Shown here: piece by piece, positions 21,850-34,125 of the stretch | How the letters are laid out: each line of letters starts with the position of its first letter | Numbering within the stretch: position 1 is the first letter of the stretch | From: Sorex araneus | Lineage: Eukaryota > Chordata > Mammalia > Eulipotyphla > Soricidae | Length of the DNA: 64,000 bases | Assembly: GCF_027595985.1 (NCBI RefSeq) | Contig: NC_073302.1 | Location: 282,236,668-282,300,667, forward strand | Direction: 5' to 3' | Position numbers and translations under genes: made by a program | Notes under the pieces: model-generated | Told to the model about the DNA's origin: nothing | What the model saw: the letters and a program-made list of their open reading frames with translations, nothing else | Databases searched by the model: none

Positions 21850-22340
21850 ACCTCTCATTCCATCCTTTCCCTGAGATCTTAGAAGTCTCTCTGGACTCCC
21901 AACGATGTTGCGATGTTGCACTGGGGGCTCTTTCAAGGTCAGGGGAATGGGATCCAGCTTGTTACTGGATTTAGCATATGAATACACCATGGGAAGCTTG
22001 CAAGGCTGTCCCATGTGGGCAGGAAACTCTCAGAAACTTGCCAGTTTCTCCCAGAAGGAGATGTGATAGGCCACGCACTTCTGAGAGCTTGCTTTTAAGT
22101 CTCTCTCTGGATGTTGGCCGTTGATGGGATTATACACACTTGGGTTCCTCTGCCAGTACCTTCATGCATGAGGCCTGTCTGAACGTGTGGAGAGGGGCCT
22201 CCAGCATGGTTGTAGCTAGGTTCTGGTGGTCTTCGGCCATCGGGAGTTCTGCTTGGGGTGGGGAGGGAAGCTGGAGCCCATCCCCTCCGAGGGGCCCCGG
22301 GGAAGACAGCCAGGCATGCGGGCAAGAGACTCTTAAATTA
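21850..22340 (-). mobile_element. long SINE B-related retroposon
   Basis: The tail side contains SINE B body motifs ('gcatatgaatacaccatggg', 'agcttgcaaggctgtccc', 'gaaactctcagaaacttg') plus an insert absent from ordinary SINE B ('ccctgagatcttagaag', 'ggctctttcaaggtcagggg'). Where SINE B would have its tRNA head, this element instead continues for about 300 bases into 'gcctccagcatggttgtagc' and 'cccctccgaggggccccggg'. The insert and the extension recur at 34.1-34.7 kb. Confidence 0.65.
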
Positions 22341-23785
22341 TTAAATAGAGAATGAAAAAAGATGCCGCTTTTTTTTTTGTAAATTATCATTTTATTTCTT
22401 GAGGTTTTAAACTTCCACTCAATTTCTCCACTTAGAAGTCACCCACCTAGAGTATCTAGGAAAGTTTCTCTACTCATCTGTAGCCATTTCACTAAAAGCT
22501 GAAAATTTTATTCAAAAGTCTGCACCCTGGACAGTCCGGTTCATCAGCAATGAACACATGATTGTATGTCATCTCAGTTAGGACATAGATCGAACATGCG
22601 TGTATGTTGATCTCACATGCCCATTACTCAAGAACCTTTGACGGTACAAACAAGAGAGCTGCTGGATGTTTCTTTTACTAGAACTGCAAGAAATTAAAAT
22701 TTATGAGTAGAATTTATTTCAAGATTACAAACACAAATTAGGATCTAAGGGAGAATTAAGTGATTTTTTAATGAAATAATGGGAATAAAGCTTTATTAGA
22801 TTATACAGGCATATGAAAAAAATATTTAACAGTACGAAGATTTTGAAAAGCGTAGAGAGGACACTGTCTTGAGAATGTTACAAATGATGGTTTATACAGT
22901 AGAGAGAAATAAACTATTAGATATCCTGATTAACTAAAACAAAATCACTGAAACTAGACATGAAATGAAAGAACTGTCAAAAATAGGATTTTATATATAA
23001 GCAGCATTCATAGATGTGAGAAATTATTATCTTAAAACAAATATTGTTAGCAATAAGGCTCAACAAATCATGAAAATGGGTGCTTATGTAAATGGAAGAA
23101 CAATTTATTAGAGATAATAACTCAGAATTTAGAGTATAAAAACTGAGTGGATCTGTACCTTCATATTAAGATTATTCAGAATTATGACAGACTGCTAACT
23201 AAGTGTCAAATTAGCTGAGAAATGAGCTGGAGATACTGCATTTAGCTAGATGATGGAGATGAGATGAAAAAGAAAAAATGGTGCAACAGTGAAATAAGTA
23301 TTTCAAGATAAGTCATTTTTAAGAAATTTTAATTATATGCAAATTTTAAACCGTATCCTATATTTGCAATATAAGCATTACTCATTGAGGAAGTTTCTCA
23401 TAGCATTAAATTGACTTTAAAACTGGGATAAGAAGGGTCAGAAACTTTTCACTCGTATTGTAGGTATAGCTATTGGGAAAGCACAAAGTCAAAATATGAA
23501 CATGTTTTACTTCTGATTGCTAATATATCAAATAGTAATATGATGCATGTTGAGTCGGTTTAATGTGTCAATCTTGAACATTTGCCATGATAATCTAACC
23601 ATTTTCTATAAAGCATAAAGTTAAGATTATTCCATTTACAGAAGAGAAGTGAAGATGAAAACAAATAGTTTTCAAATTCATATAGAGAATAACTCTCAAT
23701 AGAGTGTTTGCTTTTAATTATTCTTTATTCTGCCCTTGTGTTGCCTTCCAAAACCCTTACAGCTCCTCTTTTAGTTTATGTCATT

Positions 23786-23828
<43 letters not shown>

Positions 23829-24327
23829 TTTTCTCTATCTTCCTACAATGTGCTTTATCAATCCTGAAATTTTTTGGTTGCTCCATTACAGGCTGTGCTT
23901 GGTGAAGCAGGTAACCCCCTTTCTTTCAGCTAGGCATACTCATGGATGATAAGATACAAAGCATTCAGAGATAGCAGCTGAAGGTGTTTCAGTAGCTTTT
24001 CTCTATAATAAAAATTGAATTAAATAGTTATTTTGTTCCACCTTATTTGACTCCCCACATTGCATACTTTTTACAGAAAAATGCCAGGAAAGAGGCATGG
24101 TAACAAGATGACCTAACTCATTAAAGCTCTGGGGTCAGCCGTTACTGGCATAGCTAACACCTCTCCCTTACATCATTTTAATATGATTAAAGTGGTGAAG
24201 ATATAAAGATAGTGTTATAAGCATTGAACTTTTAAAGAAATTTATAACATGTATTTTTTGGGTCCCATTTTTTCTTATAATTCCTTTCTTTTCACATCCT
24301 CATTTACTGCTAATTCTAAGCATTTAG
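22341..24327. other. AT-rich unique sequence
   Basis: No gene recognised. Contains a (CT)n microsatellite at 23788-23824. Frames crossing that tract are translations of the repeat. Confidence 0.55.
23788..23824. repeat. (CT)18 microsatellite
   Basis: Pure dinucleotide run with pyrimidine-rich shoulders on both sides. Confidence 0.97.
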
Positions 24328-24464
24328 TCCTTCCTTCCTTCCTTCCTTCCTTCCTTCCTTCCTTCCTTCCTTCCTTCCTTCCTTCCTTCCTTCCTTCCTT
24401 CCTTCCTTCCTTCCTTCCTTCCTTCTTTCCTTCCTTCCTTCCTTCCTTCCTTCCTTCCTGCCTT
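24328..24464. repeat. (TTCC)34 microsatellite
   Basis: About 137 bases of tetranucleotide with a single interruption near 24424 (TTCTTTCC). Such length and purity imply high mutability. The Ser/Leu/Pro frames through it are artefacts. Confidence 0.98.
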
Positions 24465-24649
24465 AATTTTGATGACAAAATGAATACCCAAATATTACCA
24501 ATATCTTATGTTTAATGTATTGATGTAATATACTCTTGTCATTTTTTTTTTTTGTAGGATGTTACTTTTCCTTTACCTGTGATCCTCAAAGAAAAAAAGT
24601 GTAGACTGCCTTGACTATGTTTCAATAACATATTCTGACTTTGAGAAGG

Positions 24650-25048
<399 letters not shown>

Positions 25049-26299
25049 TAGGTCAAGACAGTAACATTTATACATTTATGCTTTTACTCTATCTGTGGCC
25101 CTTCCTCTTTCTGTCTCTTGTCTGCCCACCTCTAATTCCCCACTCCATTCTGTTTTTTTTAATTTCTAAGTTTTTCAACTCTTTGCATTTCTTTCTGTTT
25201 CTGTCTCTGCCTATGCATCTCCTTCACTCCCTTCTCTCTCAATCCCTTTCTTTCTTTCTCTCCTCTCTCTCTCACTCACTCTCCCCCCCCCCTCACTCAC
25301 ATAGACACAAACACACACAGATGCACATCACTCCAGGAGTAGCTAGTTGTTCTTTGTGGGAGGTTACCCTCTCCAAGTTCTACCTTTCCTGGTAGACAGT
25401 TTCCTTTTCTCCAGCCAAGTTTCTACATCAGAATTATCAATTTCATTTCAGAAACCAGGCCAAAAAAATTCTATTTTAATTCTTCTCACATGCTCCTTTC
25501 TTGTAACTAATTCAATGATATAAAAATTAAAATGTAATAATCGCCAATCATTTTTCTTGGCTTCTACTATGACACTCTGCATAACACCAGAAGTCATGAC
25601 TTGGAACGCATATGAAGGGAATCTTTAGATTTTCACAATTTTGTTAAAAAATATGCTCCACAATTGATATTTCTTCATCATATGTCACATTTTCATTCAT
25701 GTTGAGAAAACTGCCATGCCACTATTTTATTAAAGCTGAAAGTCAAAGTCTGCCAATATAATTAAAATAAATGTAGACCATTAAAGGGTAAATTTGTTAA
25801 AATATTAAAAGATTTAATAGTTTTAAATAGTTTTAGTTATTTAAACATCTTGAAATAGTTTAAAGTTGTGATTACACCTGAATAATAAACATAATAATAA
25901 ATGCAGACAACAATAATGTGAGAGCAACTACTTATATCTTAATTGGTCAGAGAGTTAAGAATTTCACCTCGGCAAGTCAGACTATTGAACAAGATATGCC
26001 TATTTCAGAAAAATATAGAAGCAACTGAGTAGGTAGATTTACAAGGTACAAAACCTATAGCCAGATGCTGAAACTTGAAACATGAGAACAGATTCAAATG
26101 CTATAACTAAGATCAGTTTGTTTACAGGTGTTAAGCTATTTCTGCATTTATTTTCCACATGAAAATTAGTTTCGAAAAGGCTGCGTATCAAAATACTTAT
26201 TAGACACTGAGATTGATTTTCTTCTAGTATCACTCAGCAAAGTGCCTAGGACATATATATTTTTCTCTCTTTTTTTAAACCGTTTTGTAATGAGTTTTG
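25049..26299. other. pyrimidine-rich then AT-rich unique sequence
   Basis: 25090-25320 is C/T-rich with a C9 run near 25284 and a short CA stretch. After that it is AT-rich with no recognised element. The 105-aa plus-strand frame at 25078-25395 is Leu/Ser/His-rich because of this composition. Confidence 0.5.
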
Positions 26300-26385
26300 C
26301 TTTATTTTGTTAAGAGCGTCTTATCCAACCCATTGGAGGTATGTGCTCTGTCATTGGGCTACACTCTAGGTCTCCAAAAGCTTCT
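26300..26385 (-). mobile_element. possible tRNA-derived (ID-like) SINE remnant
   Basis: On the minus strand 'agtgtagcccaatgacagag' resembles a pol III A box region and 'gggttggataag' a B box region, spaced as in a tRNA. It resembles the better copy at 41462. Short and degraded. Confidence 0.35.
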
Positions 26386-26449
26386 CATTACATTTATTAG
26401 ATGACCTAAGTCCAACAAGCTGACTGTAAAACTAAAAGGAAACTAGATG

Positions 26450-26600
26450 TGGTACAGGGATTTGGGCACATTATCTTATACATGGCTTACTTAGATTTGA
26501 TCTGCAACAATAGATGCTCCCCTAAGGACCTCCTAGATGACCCTTGGGCCCAGATCCAGGAGTAAATCCTAGTACCACTTGTGTATCCCTAAACCAAACA
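26450..26600 (+). mobile_element. old SINE A-like element
   Basis: 'ggtacagggatttgggcac', 'atacatggcttacttagatt', 'gatctgcaacaatag', 'ccaggagtaaatcctagtac' follow the SINE A order with many changes, indicating an old copy. Confidence 0.6.
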
Positions 26601-27788
26601 TAGAAGAAGAAAAGGGAAAATTGATTGCTTCATAGTTTTAAAGGTCAGAAATAAAAAAGGATACAAACAAAAATTAATGTAGCAATTCAGTGAAACCACC
26701 AATTTCCATAAGGCAGGAACCAGAAGCCCATTACATATTTAGTAAATATAAGAATTTATATAGATGCCAGTAAAGCGTTCACTGTGCAGAGAAGGCTTTT
26801 GTCCCGTAAAGAGCATATCATACATCTAGCCTATATCTGTAACAATCACAGTGAAAATTGGTTGAAATAAGGTACTAAGGATCCTCCTAAGCAGCTGAGA
26901 GCTTTATAATTGCCACCTAAGTTTGCAGCATAAGTGAGCAAGACAATAATGAATTTTCAGAGAGCAAAATTGCTTATTAAAAAGTATAAACAAAACATCC
27001 TGAAACATCTTTGAAGTTTCAAATATGTAATTTTGTTATTATTTTGATTGATACTCTCATTTGCCATATTGTTAAGCTAAATTAACAGTCTTGAGTGTTA
27101 CTCTTGGATTTTGTCCTTTATGATTTAAATTTTTTTCTTCTTAGTAAATATGCCTAGGTAGCATTTGGTCATTTGGTAGAAGTAATAAGATTTCTGAATA
27201 GCTATAGAATCTTTGCTAAGCAGTTCTATGAGTGCCAGATATTGATCAAGCAATGTGCTGGCTCAAATCCATTTTAATTTGCCTTTCCATTTTTATCTTC
27301 CTGTGGGGGGCTACATTTCTGCCTCGTATGCTAGAAAATAAACTCAATGTTAATTATAGAGCTTATATTTCTTCATATAGCTAGCAAGGGCCGAATTGAC
27401 ATTGGATTTTACGACAAAAAATAATGTCCATATAGAAAATTAATATGATTAGATTTTTTTTATGTGAGCCATACAGTTGTCATTTAATCTTCTCTTGGGG
27501 AACTTTTTTAAACTATCCATATTCTATAGTTTAGAATCTGTAATTAAAGACAGTCTTGGATAGTTATTTATACCATGCAGGCGATTTATATTATACAGGG
27601 ACATTGCTGCTTGTTAACTGGAAGTGAGACTATTTGACACAAAATATATACTATATATACGTAATAGGAAAAATATATAGTATTCTTATTTCAAATTTAC
27701 AATACAAGTAGAACATACTCTCCATTAATTTAGAGCTTAGAGTCCTTAAAATTTGATGAATATCCAGTTGCCTTCGGATACTCCTTTG
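26601..27788. other. AT-rich unique sequence
   Basis: No gene or repeat recognised. Confidence 0.55.
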
Positions 27789-29010
27789 TGTAAAAAACTA
27801 AGGTTCGCCGAAGGGTGCGTGCACTCGCGGGCTCTCCGGGCGGCTGTGCCTCACCGCCCGCGTTCTGTGCTCTGGAACCTCGGTGTATGGGCTGGATCGG
27901 GACGGCCAGTGGTCAAGGACAGGCGAAAGAAGAACGAAGACCAAGCTAGTTGCTGATTAGTTACCGTTTATTCAATCTTCCATCTTTCTCCTCTCCCGCA
28001 CTCCCTGCTCAGGCCTCTCTCTGGATCCACTGCTGCTTCTTCCTGGCTTCTCTCTCTCCTCCTACTTGTCTCTCCCACCATGCCCTCTGGGCTACAACCA
28101 GCCAGGTAGCAAAATCAACATAAGAAAGCCCTTCCTGAGGGCAGGGCACTCCAAAGCCCTTCCTCACTCTTAAGGTTTTTTTTCTTTTCCTTATTCCAGG
28201 AACTTATTAACATCTTAATACTAGTTATTTTTGTATGGACATAGCAAGGGATACATTGAGGCTTGCAAGGCAGCTCTCCTGGCAACATCTTGCCACAGGC
28301 TCAGACCACAGCACTCAGGCCAGATTAATCATTCCTCACCCTAGCAGGGTCCAATCTAGTTTTCACTGTTTGGATCATGACAGCATTTGTCCATGATCAA
28401 GCTCTTAACTTATAGTTAAGCATTAGGCATTTTGGCCAGGCCCATCTCGATGCCAGGGTAGCACACAACTCACCGCTTGCCCCAGGTCCTTCTTGTCCCA
28501 CGTTGGGACCTTGATTTGGGGGTGCTAGGAAGTAAGGGCAGCTGAGGCTTAGGTCAAGAGAACAGATGCCATGGAGGAAAATATCATGTAGAGTCAAATG
28601 ACTCCCAGGTTACAAAAGCATAACATTTGTTAAGTATTCCTGTGTCCATACAAAAAGGACTTGCTCTGAATAAACTATGCAAAGGACTCAAGGAGAAGAG
28701 AAAAACATTATTTACAAGTCAACAGAAGACTAAGAAAGAAGCTACAAATAAACAAAGAGGAATAGGAGCACTGTAACGGGAGTAACCCAATAAACCTAAA
28801 CTACTGAGGCTATGTTATCCTACACCTTTGGTATAGGGAACAAGCAATAATCGGCTTAAGAATACTATGGGGGGAAATAGAAAGTTTTCCTGAATTAGGC
28901 TTTAAGTAGTTTCACAATTAGCCACATAATCTCTTAGATTCTGCAGGCTATTTAAAGCAAAAATTTCATTAGGTGGAATATTAGTAGTAAGACTAATATC
29001 AATTGTGTTG
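27789..29010 (-). mobile_element. endogenous retrovirus-like LTR, relative of the one at 52.7 kb
   Basis: Minus strand, 5' to 3': from about 29000 an AT-rich part, then 'tgtatggacacaggaa', 'gtaacctgggagtcatttga', 'taatctggcctgagtgctg', a purine-rich block, AATAAA at about 27968-27973, then a CpG-rich U5-like end (27830-27900). It ends close to 'ttttttaca' at 27789. The first two thirds align with plus-strand 52700-54660, while promoter and U5 parts differ. No gag, pol or env frames were found nearby. Boundaries are approximate. The GC-rich 67-aa frame at 27753 lies within U5. Confidence 0.65.
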
Positions 29011-29113
29011 AGAGACCAATAAAAAAAAAAAAGAAACAGTGCACTTTCATTCTTATAGCTGTATGGTTAACTTAAAAAAAATCAATTTTTAATATACTAC
29101 TAAAGTATTACTT

Positions 29114-29204
29114 CCAGCCAAAAACAGTAACAATAAGTCTCTCAATGAGAGATGTTATTGGTGCCCGCTCGAACAAATTGATGAACAACGGGATGACAGT
29201 GACA
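29114..29204 (+). mobile_element. SINE B 3' fragment
   Basis: Starts within the body at 'ccaaaaacagtaacaataag', then 'tctctcaatgagagatgtt', 'gtgcccgctcgaacaaattg', and ends 'gggatgacagtgacaatg'. The tRNA head and first half are missing. Confidence 0.85.
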
Positions 29205-29723
29205 ATGTTTTGGAATGCACAACTATGCTAAATTTAAAAAGAATGCCACTTAAGAGAATGAAATAACAATTAGTTTATAATAATAACATTAGGAAGATAT
29301 TCACTTATTGACTAACTTATTCGACTGCAGTGATTATATTAAATAGTATTTTGCAAAATTAAATTGCAAAAATCAATATGTCAAATGAGAGTAGGTGATT
29401 TTATTGAAACAAAAATTTTCACAGATAATAGTTATTCATTAACCAATTTTTCTTAACCTAAAATCATGTTTCAATTTTTTAAATATGTTTGATTGATTTT
29501 GGGAGGAAAGTAAAATTGATGCAGATGATTGTATCAAAATCTCCTTTTACCAAATTTACAGATTGTGTCTAGTTTACTCACAGATACAGTCAATACATGG
29601 TTTACTGGCCTTTATCACACTAGTGTTTTACTAGAATAAAAAACTATGAAACTCCTGCAATTACTTTTTCTTCTTTCTAACATAAATATAAATAAAATAT
29701 GACAATATAATTTTTTCTCAAAT
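29205..29723. other. AT-rich unique sequence
   Basis: Nothing recognised. Confidence 0.5.
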
Positions 29724-29736
29724 CAACTCAAAACTG

Positions 29737-29980
29737 GGCTGGAGTGATAGCACAGCGGTTGGGCTTTCGCCTTTCACGAGGCCAACCCATATTTGATTCC
29801 TCCGCCCCTCTCGGAGAGCCTGGCAAGCTACTGAGAGTATGGAGCCCACACGGCAGAGCCTGGCAAGCTACCCGTGCATATTGGATATGCCAAAAACAGT
29901 ATTAATAAGTCTCTCAATGAGAGACATTACTGGGGCCCACTCAAACAATTTGATGAGCAACAGGATGACAATGACAGTGA
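29737..29980 (+). mobile_element. SINE B with 13-bp perfect target duplication
   Basis: 'ggctggagtgatagcacagc', 'gattcctccgcccctctcgg', 'agcctggcaagctactgag', 'aagtctctcaatgagagac', ending 'gatgacaatgacagtga'. CAACTCAAAACTG is repeated exactly at 29724-29736 and 29981-29993. The right copy starts directly after the tandem-type tail, proving that this element inserted without poly(A). Confidence 0.96.
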
Positions 29981-29993
29981 CAACTCAAAACTG

Positions 29994-31429
29994 AAGACAT
30001 GAACCACTAAATAACATGTGTTATAGACCTTAAGAACATGTGAATTACTTTCTTTGGCATTTCTAAATTATAATAGATGTATTTTATCAGAGAAGTGGAG
30101 TTGAAAACTATACTTTCAATTGTTGATTGGTGAGTGACAAAGTAAACCTTGAAAGATCTAATTTAAAATATTCCCTGTAAGACCTTGCAAAGTTTAACTG
30201 AAGTATTTCTATGTCATTAAAGTACTATGTATTTATTTAAGTACTAGGAACGATTTAACACTCTTCCTTATTGTGTCTGCATTCATCACCTATCTGTCTT
30301 TCTATCTTTGATAAGTTTTCATTTGCACACAAAACCTTGAAGTTTGTTATGTCTCTACCACATTTAATGAGTTCAAAATTATGGAGACCAAAAGATAAAA
30401 ACATTTATATTATAAAATCCACACCCACTGCTGCCATGCCAGTTAACTATAGCCTTACATCTTGCTTTTGATAAGCGGCTTGGTAAGCTGCTTGATTTAC
30501 TTAAGACTAATACAATTATTTCTATAATATCCCTACTTTCAGACTCTCTGAGTAAATATCACTTATAAACACTTTTAATAATCTGCTTGTCTTAGTTTGC
30601 AATAATACTGATATTTATAGGTTTTGTCTAAATTCTGATTGTTAAGTATATATTTTGTATTATTAAACTCCTGCATATTTTTTATCTGTCTGACTCTGAA
30701 TTCTTTCCTGAGACACAATTCAGAACTGAGAACCTAACTCTTCCTCCTACCTTCCACAGAGCCAGGGATAAAAGGGCTTTCAGCTGAACTGGGCTTTTTC
30801 TGCAAGATAATCCTAGTTACACCAAAGCATTCAACATACAGTTTTCTGCTGATTTCCTTTGTGGTAGAGCTGAATGCAATAGACAATTTGCAATGCATTC
30901 TTGTGTTTCTAAGAATTTTGGTTTGACAGGCTTGGATGAGCTTCCTCTATGACTGAATTTACAGAAAGACCCAGATATGTGGGACTTGTGACTCCAGGCT
31001 CACACGGAGTCAGAAGGAAAGACCTCCCCCCATCTCCCTGTGCTTCTGGTAGCATGGTATTCACACCCATAAATTGTCTCTGGTGCCATACAAGCCCATT
31101 AAAGGCCATGATCCAGAGATTCAAAAATAAATCTCTCAGAAGAGAACAACACACAACAGAGATGCCTCTGGACCCCAAATTCAGCATACAGTAAAAAAAA
31201 AAATTAAGTTAACCTCAGCTGTATTACTGTATTTACAATTTTAGAATTCCTAGAGGAGTGACATCTCACTCAACACCACTGATGTACCAAGACAAGGGTT
31301 TAATGGCTCCAAGGTAAAATACAACAATCTCCACACACTTTCCTCTAAAGAAACTTTTTTTGGTCATTTTAGTGGAATATTCATAACAAGAAATACAAAA
31401 TAAATTACTTAGGTCCTGCTTTGAGGTTT
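29994..31429. other. mostly unique sequence
   Basis: No established gene. A block at about 30940-31200 has higher GC and open frames of 81 and 92 aa on opposite strands; neither resembles a known family, and the two overlap almost completely, so at least one is chance. Confidence 0.45.
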
Positions 31430-31552
31430 GTGGTGGAAACACTCAAAATATGGTAGTGGGTAGGTATAATGGTCGTGGGATTGGTACTGGAATGTTAAAT
31501 GTAATGAATTATTATGAATAATTGTATAAAAATTAAATTAAATAAAAAAGAA
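31430..31552 (+). mobile_element. degraded LINE-1 3' end
   Basis: 'tgtggtggaaacac', 'gggattggtactggaatg' and an A-rich end resemble the L1 terminal motif 'ggtggtggaa...gggatgggtgttggaa'. Heavily diverged. Confidence 0.5.
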
Positions 31553-32319
31553 TTCTGGTTTCTGCAACCTCAATAATGAATATAAATAACTTCATTTATA
31601 ACTGATAAATCTTTCAACCTCTGCATTAATTCACCATACGTACTCACTCACCCACACTTCCTCTTTTTTCCACTCCCTGTCTAAGTCTGTTTCACATACT
31701 ACCACACACACACACATACACAAACACACATATACATACACTCTACAAGATAAACACTTTAATTTGCATCATTAAGGAGAATAAATAAGTCTAATATTTC
31801 ATCAGAATTAGTTTAGAACAAAGTTAAACTGTTTTTTATTCTAATGTACTAAAACACAAAAGAAGCACACACTTGTTACCTAGTTGTGTTTTGAATATAT
31901 ATGCTCCATTAAAGTCTATGGGGATCTCCTTGTGAGTTTCTAAAGGTTTCTTTTGGCTATCAACCAAGTTTTGCTTGGAATTTCTCAGGCTGCCTGCTGT
32001 TGAGAACACGTTATTGCCTAGAGCATTAAGTTTCTACATGAGCCAGGAACTTTTACTCTTGTTAGTTCAGAATTATATTTTCTATATGTGTTTTGCATTA
32101 AAGTATCTCCAAATACCAACATAATTTCTTATTTTGTTTCAATTCAACTGAGCCTAAGACACCTAATTATTTACAGTTTGTGTAATCACTTGATCCTAGA
32201 TTCTGAGTGAATCATTCTTGCTATTTAAATAAAATTAATACACTTACCTATTTAAGATAGATGAAATATGAATGTAGATTCTGTTTTTACTGATAATCTA
32301 TTTTTTAACATTCTTCTTC
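31553..32319. other. AT-rich unique sequence
   Basis: Imperfect CA repeat at about 31701-31738. No gene recognised. Confidence 0.5.
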
Positions 32320-32329
32320 AACTAACACT

Positions 32330-32580
32330 GTAACACTGTAGCACTGTTGTCTGGTTGTTTATCAATTTGCTCGAGCGGGTACCAATAATGTCTCCATTGC
32401 GAGACTTCTTGTTACTGTTTTTGGCATTAGAAAATGCAACGGGTAGCTTGCCAGCTCTGCTGTGTAGGTGGGATACTCTCGGTAGCTTGCTGGGCTCTCC
32501 AAGAGGGATGGAGGAATCAATCCTGGGTCGGCAACGTGTAAGGCAAACACCCTACCTGCTGTGTTATCGCTTCAGTTTTT
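32330..32580 (-). mobile_element. SINE B, complete
   Basis: 'acactgtagcactgttgtc' tail, 'ttgctcgagcgggtacc', 'gggatactctcggtagcttg', 'ctgtgttatcgcttcag' head. Flanked by perfect AACTAACACT at 32320-32329 and 32581-32590. Confidence 0.95.
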
Positions 32581-32590
32581 AACTAACACT

Positions 32591-34125
32591 ATGTAAAGTT
32601 ACAGATTTCTGTGAGACAAATATGGAATCCTATTTCTATACACTTTTTAATATATAATTCAATCTATCTGCACTTGTTACATGCATAACAATAAATGATA
32701 CATAATTCCTGTCAATATTAGTTATAATTATATAGATAGACTTAACAAAGTGAAGGCTTAACAAAAATCACAAATACATGGGACCAAAAGGTGGCGTATT
32801 TCTTTTTTTACATTGAAAATAGTGTGAATTCAAGAAATGCTGACGCAGCCTAAAGCATATGGAGAAAAAAATTGATGCATGCAGTGGTAGACTCAGTGAC
32901 TCAGCTTGAGACAGTGATAAGAAGGGAATATATTTACTTCTGAGAGTATTACAGAAAGCATTCACCTCCTGAGTCCTGATGCTATTTCTACAAATTATAA
33001 GTTCCCTGAACTAGGAGCACTCTAACACAGAAGAGGGGGACTCTCATTCTTTTGACTTGCTTCCAGACTCAAGCTGTGATGACTAACCCTTTTACTCCTA
33101 AGGCCTACAGAGAAGTTCTCTGCCTGATTTGAGATATTTTCTTTTTTTCACAGTAAGAATGCTAGCAGAATAGGTGGGGAAATATATAATGAAATAAGAT
33201 TTTGTTCTCTTTATCTTCCCTCTAGGTATTTTCCAACTGTGGCAAGGTTTTGTCATGGTTTCTGATAAAAACAAAATCTACCGCTCTGCTCTGAATCAGT
33301 AACCGGTGAAGGTTATTAACTGGAGACATAACAGAAGTTATTTGCTCCCGATCACCATGTCAGTGCATCTTGGTCTGACATCTTTATCCCCAACAGCCAC
33401 CAACTACGAACACAGATTGTCAAGTAGCTAGTTCAAACTACTCTTCCTGTCTATTTTTCAATTGAAATATTTACCAGCTACCAAGCTTGATATTTTATTT
33501 TCCAATTCAAAATTTTGCTTAATAAAATGCAAGACAGGCATTTTGTTGTTGTAGTCATTGCCCAGAGGGAAACTCTAACTATGGAGAATATTACTTTCAC
33601 AAATTAGAAATTTAATAGATATTGTTCAAATAAAATAAGCCAATGTGCAAATTTAGAACAACCTCTTAGCTGGATAAAGCTTAGTTATCTCTTTCTATAT
33701 CTCCTCAAACAAGACAGCTTTAGAATTCTCATGCCACTCAGCTGAAAAATAAGAGTGTTGCCTCTTCGTCAATAGAACAACTTTATTTAAGGTTTAGACT
33801 CATTAAACTCCTAATTTTCTTTTTTTTTAGAATTCTGGGGCTTTTATTTTATATAAACCACACTCAGCAGTGGTGGATTCACCATGACCTAGAGGTACAA
33901 AGAGGATTTTGTGGTGTCAGGTATGGAAACTAGATACTTATGTGAGATGGTAAGTGTTTTATTATTTGGGTCACCTACCCGTAAATATTAAAAAATTTCA
34001 CATTATCTATTAAAATAGAAACTTCATTTCACAATGTTGAACAAATAAAGGGATATATAAATATACCGGATTTAACCAGTAAAATGATAATACAAAATCT
34101 TAGTCTTAGCATCAGTGATTGATAA
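32591..34125. other. mostly unique sequence
   Basis: No gene recognised. 33845-33985 has weak similarity to an old reverse-oriented SINE ('accacactcagcagtggtgg', 'ttgggtcacctacccg') but is too degraded to call firmly. Confidence 0.45.

Noticed and set aside
27753-27956. A GC-rich 67-codon frame that could look like a first coding exon with a CpG island
   Set aside because: The GC-rich patch is the U5-like end of an LTR and the frame is short.
30909-31194. Overlapping frames of 92 (minus) and 81 (plus) codons
   Set aside because: Both strands are open by composition over the same segment; no motif, splice signal or family resemblance supports either.
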